In this document: one piece after another, positions 43,884-57,017 of the stretch
How the letters are laid out: every line of letters starts with the position of its first letter
How positions within the stretch are numbered: position 1 is the first letter of the stretch
Origin: Gigaspora rosea
Lineage: Eukaryota; Glomeromycota; Glomeromycetes; Diversisporales; Gigasporaceae
Direction of reading: 5' to 3'
Assembly: GCA_003550325.1 (NCBI GenBank)
Contig: QKWP01001172.1
Location: forward strand, 1-64,000
Length of the DNA stretch: 64,000 bases
The notes under the pieces: model-generated
Told to the model about the DNA's origin: nothing
Databases searched by the model: none
Seen by the model: only the letters and a program-made list of their open reading frames with translations
Translations under genes and position numbers: made by a program

Positions 43884-43991
43884 AAATTAGAATTAAGGCT
43901 AGAAATTAAAGAATAGAAACAGCGATTAAATGTTAGGATTATCAGGATTTATTATTGATTGCCGTCCTATTGCATGATTGTGAAACAGGGA

Positions 43992-44108
43992 ACCGTATAA
44001 ACGCGAAATAACTCCCTGAAATGAAATTTGAATTACTGTCCGAATTAACCTTAATACGGGCCGCGATTTGAAGTAACAACCCTGGCCTTTATTTCGCGTT
44101 TATACGGT
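43992..44108. mobile_element. family B MITE
   Basis: Ends ACCGTATAAACGCGAAATAA and its complement. The interior has CGAATTAACCTTAATACGGG. Same family at 10375-10493, 50344-50458 and a fragment near 52025-52112. Confidence 0.85.
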
Positions 44109-44389
44109 AATTTTATTATAAATACGCCTAATTGATAAGCTTTCTATCAGCTTTTGATATGAAGTATCATAATTATATATATATATTTAAAAATTTATTG
44201 ATGCAAAACTCGTTAGGCGCAAAAACTAAGATATAAATTTTATAAAACACATCACGATGAGCGTAATTTTGAAACTCCAGAAAACACTACCGATAAACGA
44301 GATTGTGAGTTAAATTATTTAACAATGCACAAGATTTATAGTGAATATTTACAAAAATATTAGCTTTAAGGTATTCGGAGTGGGTACAA

Positions 44390-45895
44390 ATGATGTTGGA
44401 AAAAGGTGAAATGCAAAATTTTGATTACTTTGAATTCGTTGATGTCAGTGAAATCGGCAGAGGAAAGTATATAATACAGGCCAGTTTTATTTTGTTTAAA
44501 AAAAATGATCTATACTGAATTTTTATTGTTGAAATGCATAAACTAAAGGTAGCTACAGTGTTGTTTATTCCGCTGAATACCGTGGTGCAAGGATTGCATT
44601 TAAAAAATTTATAAGACATAAAGATTATATATTAGTCAATGAGGTGATATGCTAATTATCATTATCCGATTTCACTAATTATTAGCTGACAAATTATGTA
44701 TATAATATAGTTAAAACAACGCATTACGGTTAATAATCATGAAAACATTACTAAATTTTTAGGAATTACAGCAGGTAAGATACATGAATAAAACTACACT
44801 TAAAAATATGAATTTATAATAATTTACGATTAACTTTTGTCAATTAGCGTGATTTAGACAATATGGGCTTGGTGCTGAGAAAAGTGCCCAAATCGACAAA
44901 AAATTAATTATTTTCGTGAACTATTGATCAAAATCACATTAATTTGGTACCCGATTCGCCCAACGGGACGAATAGGGATTTCGGTCAATAATTCACGAAA
45001 TAATTAATTTATCGTCGTCAATTTGGGCACTTTCTCATCACCAAACCTGTATCATATGTCCACAATTCATAATATTTATAATATCAAAATAATAAAAATA
45101 TAGCAATATTACAAAAAATTTTGTTGTACTATATGTCGCTATACTATTTTTTTTCTTTTAAATTAATATACATTTTAATTATAAATAATCATTAGATTCG
45201 GAAATTCCAGGAAACGAATACATGATAGTATTACAGTTTGCAAATGGTGGCAATTTGAAAGACTATTTACGAAGCAAAACGCACGAAGATACTTTTACAA
45301 TCTTATGGACAGAGCTTATTCAGATCGCAGAACAAATTATTTTCGGGCTACAACATTTGCATGCTAATAAAATTGTTCACAGAAATCTGGTAACCATTAA
45401 TTTTAAAAAAATAATTTACCTCTGATTAATCTTAAACTGATCGTTAATTATAATTTCCAGCACCCTAAAAATATCCTGATAAATGATGATAAAATCATGA
45501 TTTCTGGTTTTGGATCAGCATGGAAATTTGATGATAGTTTGATTTCGTTATTTGAAGAAGGAATTACTTACGAATATTCCGATCCTCAAATTTTTATTCA
45601 AACTCGATTCATTTCAAATACTAAATCAGACATATATAGCTTAGGAGTAATATTATGGGAACTTACGAGCGGAATTCGTCCTTTTTCAAAAGCTCTTAAT
45701 AAACTTGCTTTAGCTCATCATATTTCAAAAGGCAAACGAGAACAAACGATTCCTGGCACTCCTTCAAGCTATGCAAAACTTTATAAGAAATGCTGGAGCA
45801 CCAAACCGAAAAAACGTCCAGAGCTGGAAGAAATTTTACATCAACTTCAACAATCAAAAGAAGCGGCTAAAATGATTAAAAATCATATATCTTAA
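44390..45895 (+). CDS. TKL-type protein kinase-fold protein, probable pseudokinase
   Basis: Five exons by splice signals: 44390-44466, 44553-44643, 44711-44774, 45196-45389 and 45461-45895. Joined, they are open for 286 residues. Seen in order: Gly loop IGRGNYSVVYSAEYRG, the Lys of IAFKKF, the hinge MIVLQFANGGNLKDYL, the loop IVHRNLHPKNIL (HRD changed to HRN), ISGFGSA (DFG changed to GFG), and SDIYSLGVILWELTSGIRPF with the C-lobe KKCWSTKPKKRPELEEIL. Both catalytic Asp are missing, so phosphotransfer is unlikely although the fold is complete. It belongs to the style of the very large kinase families of Glomeromycotina. Coding may begin slightly upstream (YSEWVQ). Intron 3 contains a MITE. Confidence 0.85.
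44857..45057. mobile_element. MITE inside kinase intron 3
   Basis: Inverted ends around GGGCTTGGTGCTGAGAAAAG and the complement of GGTTTGGTGATGAGAAAGTG, with AATTAATTATTTCGTGAA inside each arm. Confidence 0.75.
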
Positions 45896-46371
45896 GATGA
45901 TCTTATCTCGGAAAAAATTTTAATTCGGCAAAATCTGAACAAGACGAACTTACTCATTTTAAATGATGGACTATATGTACATTATGCAGAGCTAAGCTAC
46001 AAATATGCTATATGATTCTTTTTATGACTTCATGATTTTTTAACAATATAAGAGCGATTTATTCAATCAAATCTGATATATGTTTTTAATCTAATCTGTT
46101 TTCGAGATTTGAATTTTTTACCAATAAATTTACAATTTCATTCTATATTGCCGAAACTAATTCACTGCATTTGATCAACAAAACTAAATAACTATTATTG
46201 AGGTAGCGTAAGGTAATTCGGTTCCGAGTTGTTTACAAACTGGGTAAACCCATTCAACTTAAACAAACCTTACTAAACGTAAACTTTAGTACTTAGAATT
46301 CAGTATAGTGCTCTCTATATTCTGCACGTGTATAATTTTTTTGTTTGGCTTTGTATATGCAACCTGTGAAA
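45896..46371. other. 3' flank of kinase gene
   Basis: No gene recognised. AATAAA at 46130 could serve as a polyadenylation signal for the kinase gene but is not demonstrable. Confidence 0.35.
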
Positions 46372-46379
46372 GGCGTGAC

Positions 46380-46523
46380 TAGTGATGTGGTACTGTACGC
46401 TAAAATTTTTGCCGATCACTTGTTCCAGCCAATCAGATGCCAGAAAATAACTATTCGTACAGTACGTACTGAACGTACTGTACGCTAAAATTTTCCAGGT
46501 ATCATATAAATGGCACATCACTA
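46380..46523. mobile_element. hAT MITE, TSD GGCGTGAC
   Basis: 144 bp. Ends TAGTGATGTG and complement, perfect 8-bp duplication at 46372-46379 and 46524-46531. The interior has TACTGTACGCTAAAATTTT twice. Confidence 0.93.
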
Positions 46524-46920
46524 GGCGTGACTAATCCACAGAAAACTTAAACACCCAATGTCTACTAATCTTTTTTCGATAAGTTAATAAGATTGAATTT
46601 TGAGTCTTATGGAGTTACTGTCGGGTTTCAGATAAGTCTCTGGTGTAATGTTTTGGTCGAATAATGGCTTATTACACACTAATATCTTATTCTTAGGCCA
46701 TGTGCCACGATTTCGGGGTCACGTGACACAAGATTTCAATTAAATACCGGCGTCACGGGACTCGGACAATTCAAATTCAATAAACTGTGGTAGCTCTCCC
46801 ACAGTCATTTTACCCCGTGATTTTTATCCAATGAAACCCAACGAAACTCTTTAGGGCGAGATTAAGATGAGGTGTAAAACTCATTGATTAATGTTTTTGT
46901 GGGAAATCTATAGGCGTTCA

Positions 46921-48502
46921 AGGACCCCAGCTATTAGTATATAGGTCAGTGAACTAGATTTAAAACAGTTAGAGATTGCAAATGCTTATTTTTGGTACCG
47001 ATAGGGCATGGTTTACTACCGTAGATTCCTAAAAATAAGCTATCTTTTTTTAGATTTAAAAAATCGGAAGTTTATTTTGAAGTATTATAACTTTTTAAGG
47101 AATTTGCACACAATAAGGAGGTGGCTTATTTTAGAGATATAAATCCTAAAAAGGTTTATTTATCTCAATGTTTATTTTAAAATTTATTTCACGTACTAAT
47201 ATGCATTCCGATGTAAATAAATACAAACAAATACCTTTTTTATTATTATAATAATAATATAAATTAATCTAAATTTTAAAAGCCATTGTAAGAAATCTAA
47301 TAATCCAAATTTGACGATTTTGGACCATTCGAATCGTCTCATCGAGACGAATCGAATGGTACCAAAATCATCAAATTTGGATCACTGTAGTACAAGATAT
47401 TAATAATTTTATAATTTTTATAAAATCTTAACGATCTTGATAACCAGTGAGTGATCCAGATTTGATTATTTTGGTACCATTCGATTCGTCTCGATGAGAC
47501 GGCTGTAATGGTACCATAAGTATCAAAATCGGATCACTAGATCACAAGATATCTACGAAAACGTTTTGTAACGTAATTTTATACAGTATAACAATCTTTA
47601 TATAAATTGCGTTACAAAAGTTTTTCATAGATATCTTGTAATCTAGTGATCCAATTTTGATGAATTGGTACCATTAGAACCATCTTATCGAAATGGAATA
47701 GAATGTTACCAGAATCGTTAAATTTAGATTACTGTAGCATAAGATATTAATAATTTTATAATTTTTATAAAATCTTAACAATCTTGATAACCAGTAATCC
47801 AAATTTGATAATTTTGATACCATTCGATTCATCTTGATGAGATGGTTCTAATGGTACCAAAATCATCAAATCAGATCACTAGATCACAAGATATCTACGA
47901 AAACGTTTTGTAATGTAATTTATATAAATTGCATTACAACCGTTTTTCGTAGATATCTTGTGATCTAGTGATCCGGTTTTGATGATTTTGGTACCATTAG
48001 AATCGTCTCATCGAGACGAATCGAATGGTACCAAAATTATCAAAGTTTGGTTACTGGTTATCAATATCATTTAGATTTTATAAAAATTATAAAATTATTA
48101 ATATCTTGTGCTATAGTGATCCAAATTTGATGATTTTGGTACCATTCGATTCGTCTCGATGAGATGATTCGAATGGTACCTAAATTGTTAAATTTGGAAT
48201 ATTAGATCTCTTACAATAGTTCTTCAAATATTTAATTAAATGCTATATAAAGGGTAGCTTATTTTTAAAGTTAAAAATTTTATTATTGTTTTTAATTTAA
48301 AAATATAGGATGGGTTATAGAGATTTTTAAGTTTTTTGTTTAAAATTAAAAAAGTAACTTATTTTTAGAGTAACATATTTTCATTGCTTATTTTTAATAA
48401 ATTTTTATATGTCATATAGTAAAAATGCTTATTGACTTGCTTAGAGCTATTATAAAAATTTTTAAATTTTTTGTGACCTATATACTAATAGCTCAGGATC
48501 CT
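46921..48502. mobile_element. family C TIR element carrying a palindromic-module array
   Basis: Ends AGGACCCCAGCTATTAGTAT and complement of AGGATCCTGAGCTATTAGTA. TSD GGCGTTCA (46913-46920) and GGCATTCA (48503-48510). The interior 47270-48210 is a run of family D modules. No coding capacity. Confidence 0.88.
47270..48210. repeat. array of about six palindromic family D modules
   Basis: The core CGTCTCRATGAGACG, or its decay, is at about 47330, 47487, 47688, 47833, 48006 and 48148. It is framed by GGTACCATTCGATT on one side, AATGGTACCAAAATCATCAA on the other, then TTTGGATCACTG and ACAAGATAT. Alternate modules point in opposite directions. Single modules recur near 31000, 31340, 54850, 56910, 58715, 59230, 60070, 62495, 62685, 63290 and 63470. 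Confidence 0.85.
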
Positions 48503-49279
48503 GGCATTCAATCAATAATGCAGATCACAGGGTTCGATTATTATCACAGAGCTCTGCCAGGAGCAGAGACAGTGAATAATATCGATTTGTATTGATAATA
48601 TATAAAATGATAGTTTTATGCCAAATTATGGTAAAATCGATATTTTCACAAATGTTAATGCAGTGTAACAATATGCACTTGGGCAAAATTAAAAATATAA
48701 TTTGGGCCAGGCAATATAAATTTGCTAACTTGAACCATTGATAAGCTTCGGTAAAATAGACAATCAACAAATACAAGAAAGAAATTTAGTTACTGATCAC
48801 GTTATATTACGTTATCTGTAACTATTGTACAAAATTTTGTATTTTAATTGGCCAATCATGAGTATATCGATATAAATCGATATTTTTGACCATACCAATT
48901 AATATTTTTGCAAAATCAAATCAATATTATTCACCGTCACTGGCCAGGAGTCTAGACACACTTTTGTAGTAATGTGACTATCATGTGGTGTGGCGTATTC
49001 GGATTAACTTTTTGGCTTTATTGTTAAGTTTAGGGTTAGGGTTTGTGGATATAGCCTTAGAAGATCACTATCTATATATAAAATCGCGTTTTAGACATTT
49101 TTATGCAGGGTTTAAGGCCAATTTAAATACTAATTTTTGAGTATTTCGCTTTTTCTCTTTTTTCTTCTTGTACACATGTTTTGTTTTGATGTCAGATTGA
49201 TACGGAACAATTAATATTTACATTCTATGATTGGTTAATTCTCATGTGCCATATCACGTTACTGTAAAAGTATCTAGAC
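48503..49279. other. intergenic, no gene recognised
   Basis: Contains a short TTAGGGTTAGGG stretch near 49028. Minus-strand ORF 48525-48776 has no coding features beyond openness. Confidence 0.4.
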
Positions 49280-50005
49280 TAGTGATTTGGGCCGATAACA
49301 GAACCTTGGGTCGGGGCCAAAACTAATATAGTGCAACCCGGTTGACCAGGTCGTACTGTATTATAAAGAAAGATTCGACAAATCAGATCACTGAATTCAA
49401 GCACGTTGTGACGGTAAAAAATGGCATAACATTGAAAACCAGGCTAACAGTGTTGCCAATGCACAAAAAAACCCAACATAAAGACTACTAAATCTAATAA
49501 TAACTTCCTTTACACCCTAATTGGTAGGCCTCGATCGAGGCATGAATTAATTTGGTCCGAAAATAGGGTGTTTTTACGATACTGGTTCTAAATTCTTATT
49601 ACTTTTGAGCTTGAGTTTGTTGACTATACTAATGCTTATTATTACTTTTAATTCTTTCTACTAATATCTTCTGTATTAGCTTCTTTACTATTCAAGTGTG
49701 CCTGAGTTTAAATCGACTTTCAGGTTCTGAATTTCAGTGACATGTGTCACAGGATCACGCTTAACCAATTTATATATGTTGATTAAATTCGAACTTTCTT
49801 TTTTAATTTTAGCTAACTAACAATAATGAGTCTTTTACGAATCACAGAACAAGAAACTACGACAAACAATATACGTTAACAACCTTGTAGCAATGGGAAA
49901 AATTTTTTTTATTGTATTCTAATCGGCCCGGCCCATGAAAGTATGGGTCGACTCTTAGCCCGCCGCCGGCCCGGCCGGTAGGACTGGGGTCAGCCCATAT
50001 CACTA
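49280..50005. mobile_element. non-autonomous hAT element
   Basis: Ends TAGTGATTTGGGCC and complement of TAGTGATATGGGCTG. TSD ATCTAGAC (49272-49279) and GTCTAGAC (50006-50013), one mismatch. Subterminal GGCCCGGCC-type G/C islands. No ORF. Confidence 0.85.
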
Positions 50006-50343
50006 GTCTAGACCCTGGTAGGGTTCAATCGCGGAAATCGAGTATTGTTAGATAAATAAGGTAATCAATTACTCTTTTAATTGATGTCAACAATGGATTA
50101 GATGAATAATCAAAGTTTAAGAGTAGGAATTACGAATATGGCTCTTTTACTCTCTCTTTTTTATGATTGATAAAGACTTTTGAAATAATATCGGGAAGAT
50201 CAACTACAAACAAATTATTACTATATTATGAACGAGGTTTCAAGAATAAAGTCGTTTAAAGTTAATCTTTCAGTTAACATCACCCTTGCCCTTCCTATTT
50301 AATATCCCCGGTAAATTAAATAAAAATTAAAAATAATAAAAAT

Positions 50344-50458
50344 TCTGTATCACCACGAAATAACATGATGGGATGTGGTTTCAATTTCGGCATAAATCAA
50401 GCTTAATTCAGGCTGAAATTCGAATTAACTCCTATGCGTTATTTCGTGGTTATATGAC
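50344..50458. mobile_element. family B MITE
   Basis: TGTATCACCACGAAATAACA and the near-complement ending TTATTTCGTGGTTATATGAC. The interior has AATCAAGCTTAATTCAGGCT as in the 10375 copy. Confidence 0.8.
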
Positions 50459-50799
50459 AAATATAAATAAAAAAATAATTTAAAAATAAAGAAGTATGCT
50501 ATTTATTACCAGTATTCAATTTACTAATTAAAATTCAGGATCCGGTATAACCTAGGGGTTAGTAAAACTACAGGTGAACAACTTATTATTATACATAGCC
50601 AATAAAAATGTCATATATTATTCTGTGTAATGATCATCTAGATTTATAAGATTTTATAATAAAAAAAATTCGCCGTATTATACTAATGAGCTTTTAGCAA
50701 TATTAATCGGTCGCTGATTCAAGACATGTCGTTGCTGTATTCTATTTATATTGTTGGTAGGTTTATATAAACATTGGGTGCATTTCCATGTTTATAGAA

Positions 50800-51065
50800 G
50801 TTCTCAAGAATAGTTTAAATCGTGGGTATTAAAATTTGGCTTCATTGCTTAAATTTACTACATAAGGTCAAACTTTTTTGACTGCAATTCATAGGAGTCA
50901 AGCTTTTGATAGTTTATATTTAAACTATGTTCACAGAAATTAGAACTAATTTCTCAAGAATAGTTAAAATTGTGAGTGTTAAAATTTGGCTTTACTTAAA
51001 TTTACTACATACGTTGACTGCAATTCGTAGGAATCAAGATTTTGATGGCTCACATTTAGAAAAGC
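50800..51065. repeat. two tandem diverged copies, about 150-bp period
   Basis: TCTCAAGAATAGTT...GTTAAAATTTGGCTT...AAATTTACTACATA...TTGACTGCAATTCRTAGGA occurs near 50802-50900 and again near 50952-51030. Confidence 0.65.
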
Positions 51066-52775
51066 TGCATTTATAGAGTCTAATATATATTTGAATCAGA
51101 ATTAAAGATTGCATTTAAAAGGTATTATATTTAAGAACATTGGTCTGACTATATATTTACTTTAAAATAGCACACTATACTTATCCTATTTATTCATTAT
51201 TTTTTTTAGAGATGCATTCTTAAATTTTATTTTAAATACAATTTACTGTTTAACGTACAGTTCCGACCAAAAATCCAAAACATAAGCTTACATAAAATTA
51301 ATTGGGAATGTTCACAGCAAAAAAATATAATGAGATATAGTATGTAGCCCGATCCCCTTCTTTTGCTACGGGCATTCCAATTATTTTTCGATTTGTAAAT
51401 ATACAGATTTTTATATTAATATATAGATTTTGTAGTTCGCGCCTTGTAGTGGATCTACTATTTGAGAAAACCTTGGGGGGAGTTAATTCAAATCAAGCAA
51501 CAAAAACAAGAATTAGAAATTAAACTTGAGGATTTAAAACTTGACAATTTACAGTATTTATTAAGTAAAACGATTCACCATTCTTAAGAACTAGCTTACC
51601 ACCTATTTAAAAACCAGTCTACTCGATTTATATATAGTTAAAAACAGTTCTACTTCAAAATCCTGAAAGACAGGTTTCTGAAAAAGACAATACTAGCAAA
51701 GTTAGCTAGCATTAGTTATAATGCTAACTGTACTTCCTGGTCATCGTTGCATTGCCTGAAGTTTTCTTTGATCAGTGGTCCCACACAAATATTAAAGCTA
51801 TGATATAATAATTTTATTATTGCTCAGAATTTAACCAATCAGTTAGGAACTTCTAACTGGTATCAATTATGGTTAAGACTAGTCATAACCAGTCATAACC
51901 TTTGCCATTTCTAAATATAATTCTTTTATTTGGTAACAGCATATATAAAAATGCGTTTCTTGTTTCTGAATTAATTTAATTGTTATATCAGATTACTTAC
52001 TGTGTTGTTGCATAATAATGTCTATAACATAATTTAAAATATAGTCTGAATTATTCTTAATATAGGCTAAAATTCGAAATTACATCACTATGCGTCATTC
52101 TGCGAAATACGGAAAAACTCTATAATATTCTAAAAGGCATATTACGAAACCATTGTTTACGTTCCTGGTTTTGGCGCGACTGCATCGCACAGCTACCTTA
52201 TTTATATAATATAATATATTATTAGTTTTTTATTAAAAATAACACTAATGTATTTTGGTTTCTACCAAGCCAATTTTGATGATTTAACTACTATTAAAAT
52301 CAGGAGAACCTTCTTTTTAACATTCAATTAGAGCACAAGAAGCCTTTACTTAATAGCATCATTCATATTTTTAAAAAGATTATTTTAACCAATTATATTA
52401 TTATATAGGATAAATTATTTGACTTAAATAACAAAGTAAAGAATTAATTAACTTTAGTGGAAGATTCCTATTCCTCTGCTTCAAATTAAGAACTAAAATT
52501 TTAAACAAATAAGTATTAAATGCTAAAGAATATATATTTAAAATTTAAAAAGACTTTTATATGCATGCTTTTAAATAATTTCAATTTAAATAACTATTTG
52601 CATAATTTTACATATAAAATTGGGTGAGTCAACCATTTGATCTATAAGTGATTGCACTTAGTTGAACATGTCCTTTGACTGAAAGTAGTATATAACTAAT
52701 TAGCATATTTCAAATTGCTGAAATTAGCAAAAACAATATCAGCTGATTTGATTTTTTGGGCCTTTTTTCGATAAA
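51066..52775. other. long intergenic AT-rich stretch
   Basis: No gene seen. Contains a family B fragment (about 52025-52112) and a stretch near 52150-52195 (TTTGGCGCGACTGCATCGCA) partly echoed in reverse near 41905-41930. Confidence 0.4.
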
Positions 52776-53027
52776 TTGTTACACAAAAATTTGCTCCTAA
52801 GTGACATTGAAAAACTAACAAATGAAGCACTTATTACAACTAACAAAAGAGCTTTTTTGATATCTAAACAAGTTAAAAAACTAATAAAACTCAATAAAAG
52901 AGCTATGCTAAGCTGTAGAAAGAAGTGGTTTTACCATTTGTTGAAATATTCAGGTGTTTTAGGAGGGGAACGATGGGTTTATAATAGGTTGACAACTTTA
53001 AGGATAAACTCGAAAGCAAATTTTTAA
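52776..53027 (+). CDS. possible basic protein or relic, 83 residues
   Basis: An open frame, Lys/Leu-rich (KLTNEALITTNKRAFLISKQ, KKWFYHLLKYSGVLGGERWV), with more regular amino-acid use than its surroundings. It has no recognised family, no flanking splice signals that I trust, and could be a transposon fragment or chance. Confidence 0.25.
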   Translation: MLHKNLLLSDIEKLTNEALITTNKRAFLISKQVKKLIKLNKRAMLSCRKKWFYHLLKYSGVLGGERWVYNRLTTLRINSKANF

Positions 53028-53567
53028 AAAACTACCCTTTTTAATATATATTTGCTTATAATTAAATATATAAGTACCATAATTTTCTACATATTTAATT
53101 ATAAACACAAGGTTAGTTAAAAAGGCCATTCTTATGAAAATTCATACTGTAATAAAAATTTTAAGTACAAAATTTCTTTGATAATCCTCGATCATGATTG
53201 GTTGATTTTGGGGTGAAACAAATTGGCTAATATAAGTTATAAGAAAGTTCAAAAGTGGTTAAGTTAGATTGTATTACTAATATAGTAACTTACTATATAT
53301 ATTAAATTAAACTAGCTATTAAATATTAAATAGCAAAATCAGAAGATTAAAATATATAGTAGTAGAAGTTTGGTCAAGAAATTTGTTTACTAAAAACTAT
53401 TGTAGCAAATTAAAAAGGACTATGTATAATTTATTAAGTTTTAATTTAAAAAAAATATTGTTTGTATAAAATAATATTAATTGAATCAATATTATATAAT
53501 AATCTCTATGTACATTTTAAATTTTACAATCTTGTATTACATTATACAGCATTATGTATTGCATAAT
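53028..53567. other. AT-rich spacer
   Basis: No gene recognised. Partial similarity by eye between 53270-53400 and the reverse complement of about 62035-62160 (ATATATAGTARTAGAAGTTTG, TTTAATATTTAATAGC). Confidence 0.4.
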
Positions 53568-53743
53568 AGGACCCCGAAATATACATAGATAGGTCAGGTT
53601 AATTATAGAGTTACTAAAAAGAAAAGATCTACAGAAATACTTTAAAAATAAATAAAAAATACTATAAATAGAAAAGATCTATATAAAAAACCTCAAAAAA
53701 AGCAAACTCATACCTGACCTATTTATATATATTTCAGGGTTCT
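53568..53743. mobile_element. family C TIR element
   Basis: 176 bp. Ends AGGACCCCGAAATATACATA and complement of AGAACCCTGAAATATATATA. TSD TGCATAAT (53560-53567) and TGTATAAT (53744-53751), one mismatch. Confidence 0.85.
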
Positions 53744-54531
53744 TGTATAATGTATAAGACACATCACTAATGCTAACTAATATTAACTAAATTTATTTAC
53801 TCTAACTCTATAACTCTAATACTAATTCGGGCTATTGAACTATTACTAGGGACTGTTTATAGCTTCTGTGCCATATAGTTTTAAAGATCATATGAGCAGT
53901 TGCATTAGATCACATGAGATGCATTAGGCATTATTAACTGCATTACAAAAATTAAGAAGGGTAAGTGATCTGGGTGGTATTTTTTTAGATGATTCCAATT
54001 TATAATTAAGTTTTAATCTATATAATCATATATAAAATTATCTTTGAAAAACAATATTATTACAACTTACTAAAATTACTAATTATAATAACTATTTCAA
54101 CTATAAAATTATTATTTACTGTACAAAATAATATTATTATTTAAACTTTATTAATTAATTATACTCTTACTAATAAATATTTTTGCTAATACACATCTGT
54201 AAGAATATATTAAAATACTAGTAAGCTTTATTGCTATATTAAAATTAAGCATATATCTGTTTTAATTATAATTTTAATCTGAAAAGTCTACAAACATAGC
54301 TTTTCCAGAATTGTTATCAAATTTTACAATCACATAATAGGTTCATACTAAAAAAAATCTTTAAACCTGTGTAAGTTAAGATTAGAGTCTATATTAAAGT
54401 TAGGACTAGTAGATTCTTTAAGTAAAATTGCTTAAGAAAATTTTTTTGTTAAAGCCCAAAAGTGAAATTTTGTGATATGAGTAATTTCTAAAAAAAGTGA
54501 ATACATGTATTATGTTATGATCTTCCAATTT

Positions 54532-54602
54532 TGCAGATTATTTGGCCTTTAAAAATGAGATTTAAAACTTATTTCCAAAGACCAAATAATCTGCAAAATT
54601 GA
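54532..54602. repeat. perfect-arm hairpin
   Basis: ATTTTGCAGATTATTTGG(C/T)CTTT and its complement face each other across about 25 bp. Confidence 0.8.
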
Positions 54603-55512
54603 CTAGAATTAAGAGTAGAGGGTGTATTAATTATTTTTAATATAATTTTAGTATCACAATATAATTTTTGAAAAAATAGATATATGCTATTAATAAGAGG
54701 CATCCATAAATATCATTATGTACCTCTTTATAGTAGCTCTTGACCCTCCTTTACTATATAAAAAAATTTTTCAATCCGTATATTTATATATATAATTTTA
54801 CAACAACTTGAATATATTGTGACACAGTAATCCTGATTTAGATGATTTAGGTACCATTCGATTCATCTTAATGAGATGAATCCAATGATACCAAAATTAT
54901 GTCATTTGAATCACTAGAACAAAAGATATTTACAAAATCTTTTGGTTATATAGTAATTTTATAAAAGATATGACCAATAGTATTTGGCCAATAACTTTTG
55001 ATGCAGTGATCCAAATGAAATAAAATTAGTACCTAGGGGTTAGTAAACTTACAAGGGACCAACTTATATGATATATATACCTAATAAAATGACTTGCATA
55101 ATTTTGTGTAACAATAATATAAATATATATTAAAAATATTCACGATGCTATACCAAAGAACCCTTGGCTATTTTAATTGCTTGCTGATTCAAAACATATT
55201 ATTGCTACATTCTATTCCTACTGTCTGGTAAGTTTATATGTGAATTGGGTATATTTTGGTATTTGCAGAAACTAAATACTAGTTTTAATAATTGAAGCTA
55301 TTAAATAGTAAAATTCAGACTTTATTAAGTACGTATTTATTTTAGCAAACTATCTCATTAATATTTGCTACAAATCGCTTTAGAAGGGAATATCTATTTA
55401 GTAACTAATTTGGCATTTGGCTAAAACATATAATAACAAATTTTTTAAAACTTTAATGCATCATTTTAAGGTCATAAAAATATTTAGTCATAAAAAACAA
55501 GCCGCAAGTATA

Positions 55513-56525
55513 TATGGGTGTCTAAATTATTTTGTCATCGACGTAATTTAAATGGCTAAATTATTTTTAGGCAGACTAAATCGTAAATAATTTAGGATGC
55601 CGAAAATAATTTAGGCAGAAAAATTATTTTAGCATGCCAAATATATTTTAGGATTTCTAATATATTTTCGCCATTCCAAAATATTTTCGAATGACAAAAA
55701 TTAATATAATATTTAAACCAATTCTCATATTAAATAAAAATTAGTGAGGTTTTACTGCAACATTTACATTTTAGTATATTAAAAACCTATTACTATTGAG
55801 CCCAAAACCTATGCATAGTGGTCATGTTTTGTATTAGTATTAAGAGGTTACAGATTTGAAACCATTATTCTAATTGTTATAATGTTTTCATATCTGATAA
55901 CTGATGCAAAAACATGATTACGACTCAGCTTTAGCAAAAAAATGGGTCCATGCCATATGACTTGGGACCTGAAATGCGCATTGATCGACAAAATGAATTT
56001 ATGGGTTTGGCTTGAGGCGATGCTTCATTGAAGAACAATAGTAAGGGTTCAAGTTGTAGGAACTAAATTCATTGTTATGTAAATGAATATGAAATTACTC
56101 ATCGTTAGTAATAGATCCCAGAATACTTTAAATCTTGAAATTTAAATCATAGTAAAAAGTCCTGAAGTTATTTGTAATATATAAATAAACATTGATCTGA
56201 AAAGTAGTGAAGTGAAATATTATATAAAAAAGACCATCGAACAATAAGCTCCAGGGATCCTAGCAGCAGTAGGATTCTTGGTTCTCAGACCAAATCTTTC
56301 ACACTTTCTTTCAAGCACCTTTTATTTTTGTTGTATAAATTTATACATAATAATACAGCTGCCAGTAACAATTTTACAGATGAAAATAATACAAAAATAA
56401 TTTCAGGATTTCATCAGACAAAAATAATTTCATCAGATTAAAATAATTTTTGCTAACAAAAATAATTTCGAAAGTTTGCCAGGCGAAATTAATGTCACCA
56501 AACAAAAATAATTTCGCTACATAGC
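55513..56525. repeat. region bounded by clustered AAATTATTTTNGGC motifs in inverted orientation
   Basis: Left cluster 55520-55690 has CTAAATTATTTTT-type units every 15-25 bp. Right cluster 56375-56520 has AAAAATAATTTCG units. The clusters are roughly complementary and could be the ends of one 1-kb element. No TSD identified. Confidence 0.45.
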
Positions 56526-57017
56526 ATTTTGAATCACTATACGAAAATATTAAAATATTTTGCCATGCTGTCTGCCATAAATCATCCATATTTTATGCAC
56601 CCATATATACGAATATCTATTTTCAGCAGACTTCAAATACCAAATAGGATCCAACCCGATATTTTTCATTTAAATGCTATGTGTCTCACTATTTTCAAAC
56701 TTGATCACCTAAAATATAGTTTATTATTATTAAATAAAACATACTATGTATATTTGTTTTCAAATATTGTAACAAAACCCACATATAAAATTAACACAAT
56801 TAAATTATTACAGATTCTCTTGAAACACGGTCCATATGGGCTGATTTATGGATTGCCAATAACTTTTGATATACTAATCTATTTTGAATAATTTTATTAC
56901 CAAAATGTTGGTCTTGATGAGATGGTTCTAATGAATCCAAAATCATCAAAATTCAATCACAGGATCCCAAGATAATTAAGATTTTGTATAATTTTATATT
57001 AACTTTTACTATGTAGA

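Noticed and set aside
56374-56891. ORFs of 71 and 120 residues
   Set aside because: Composition follows AT-rich repeat DNA; no motif, splice signal or homologous pattern.
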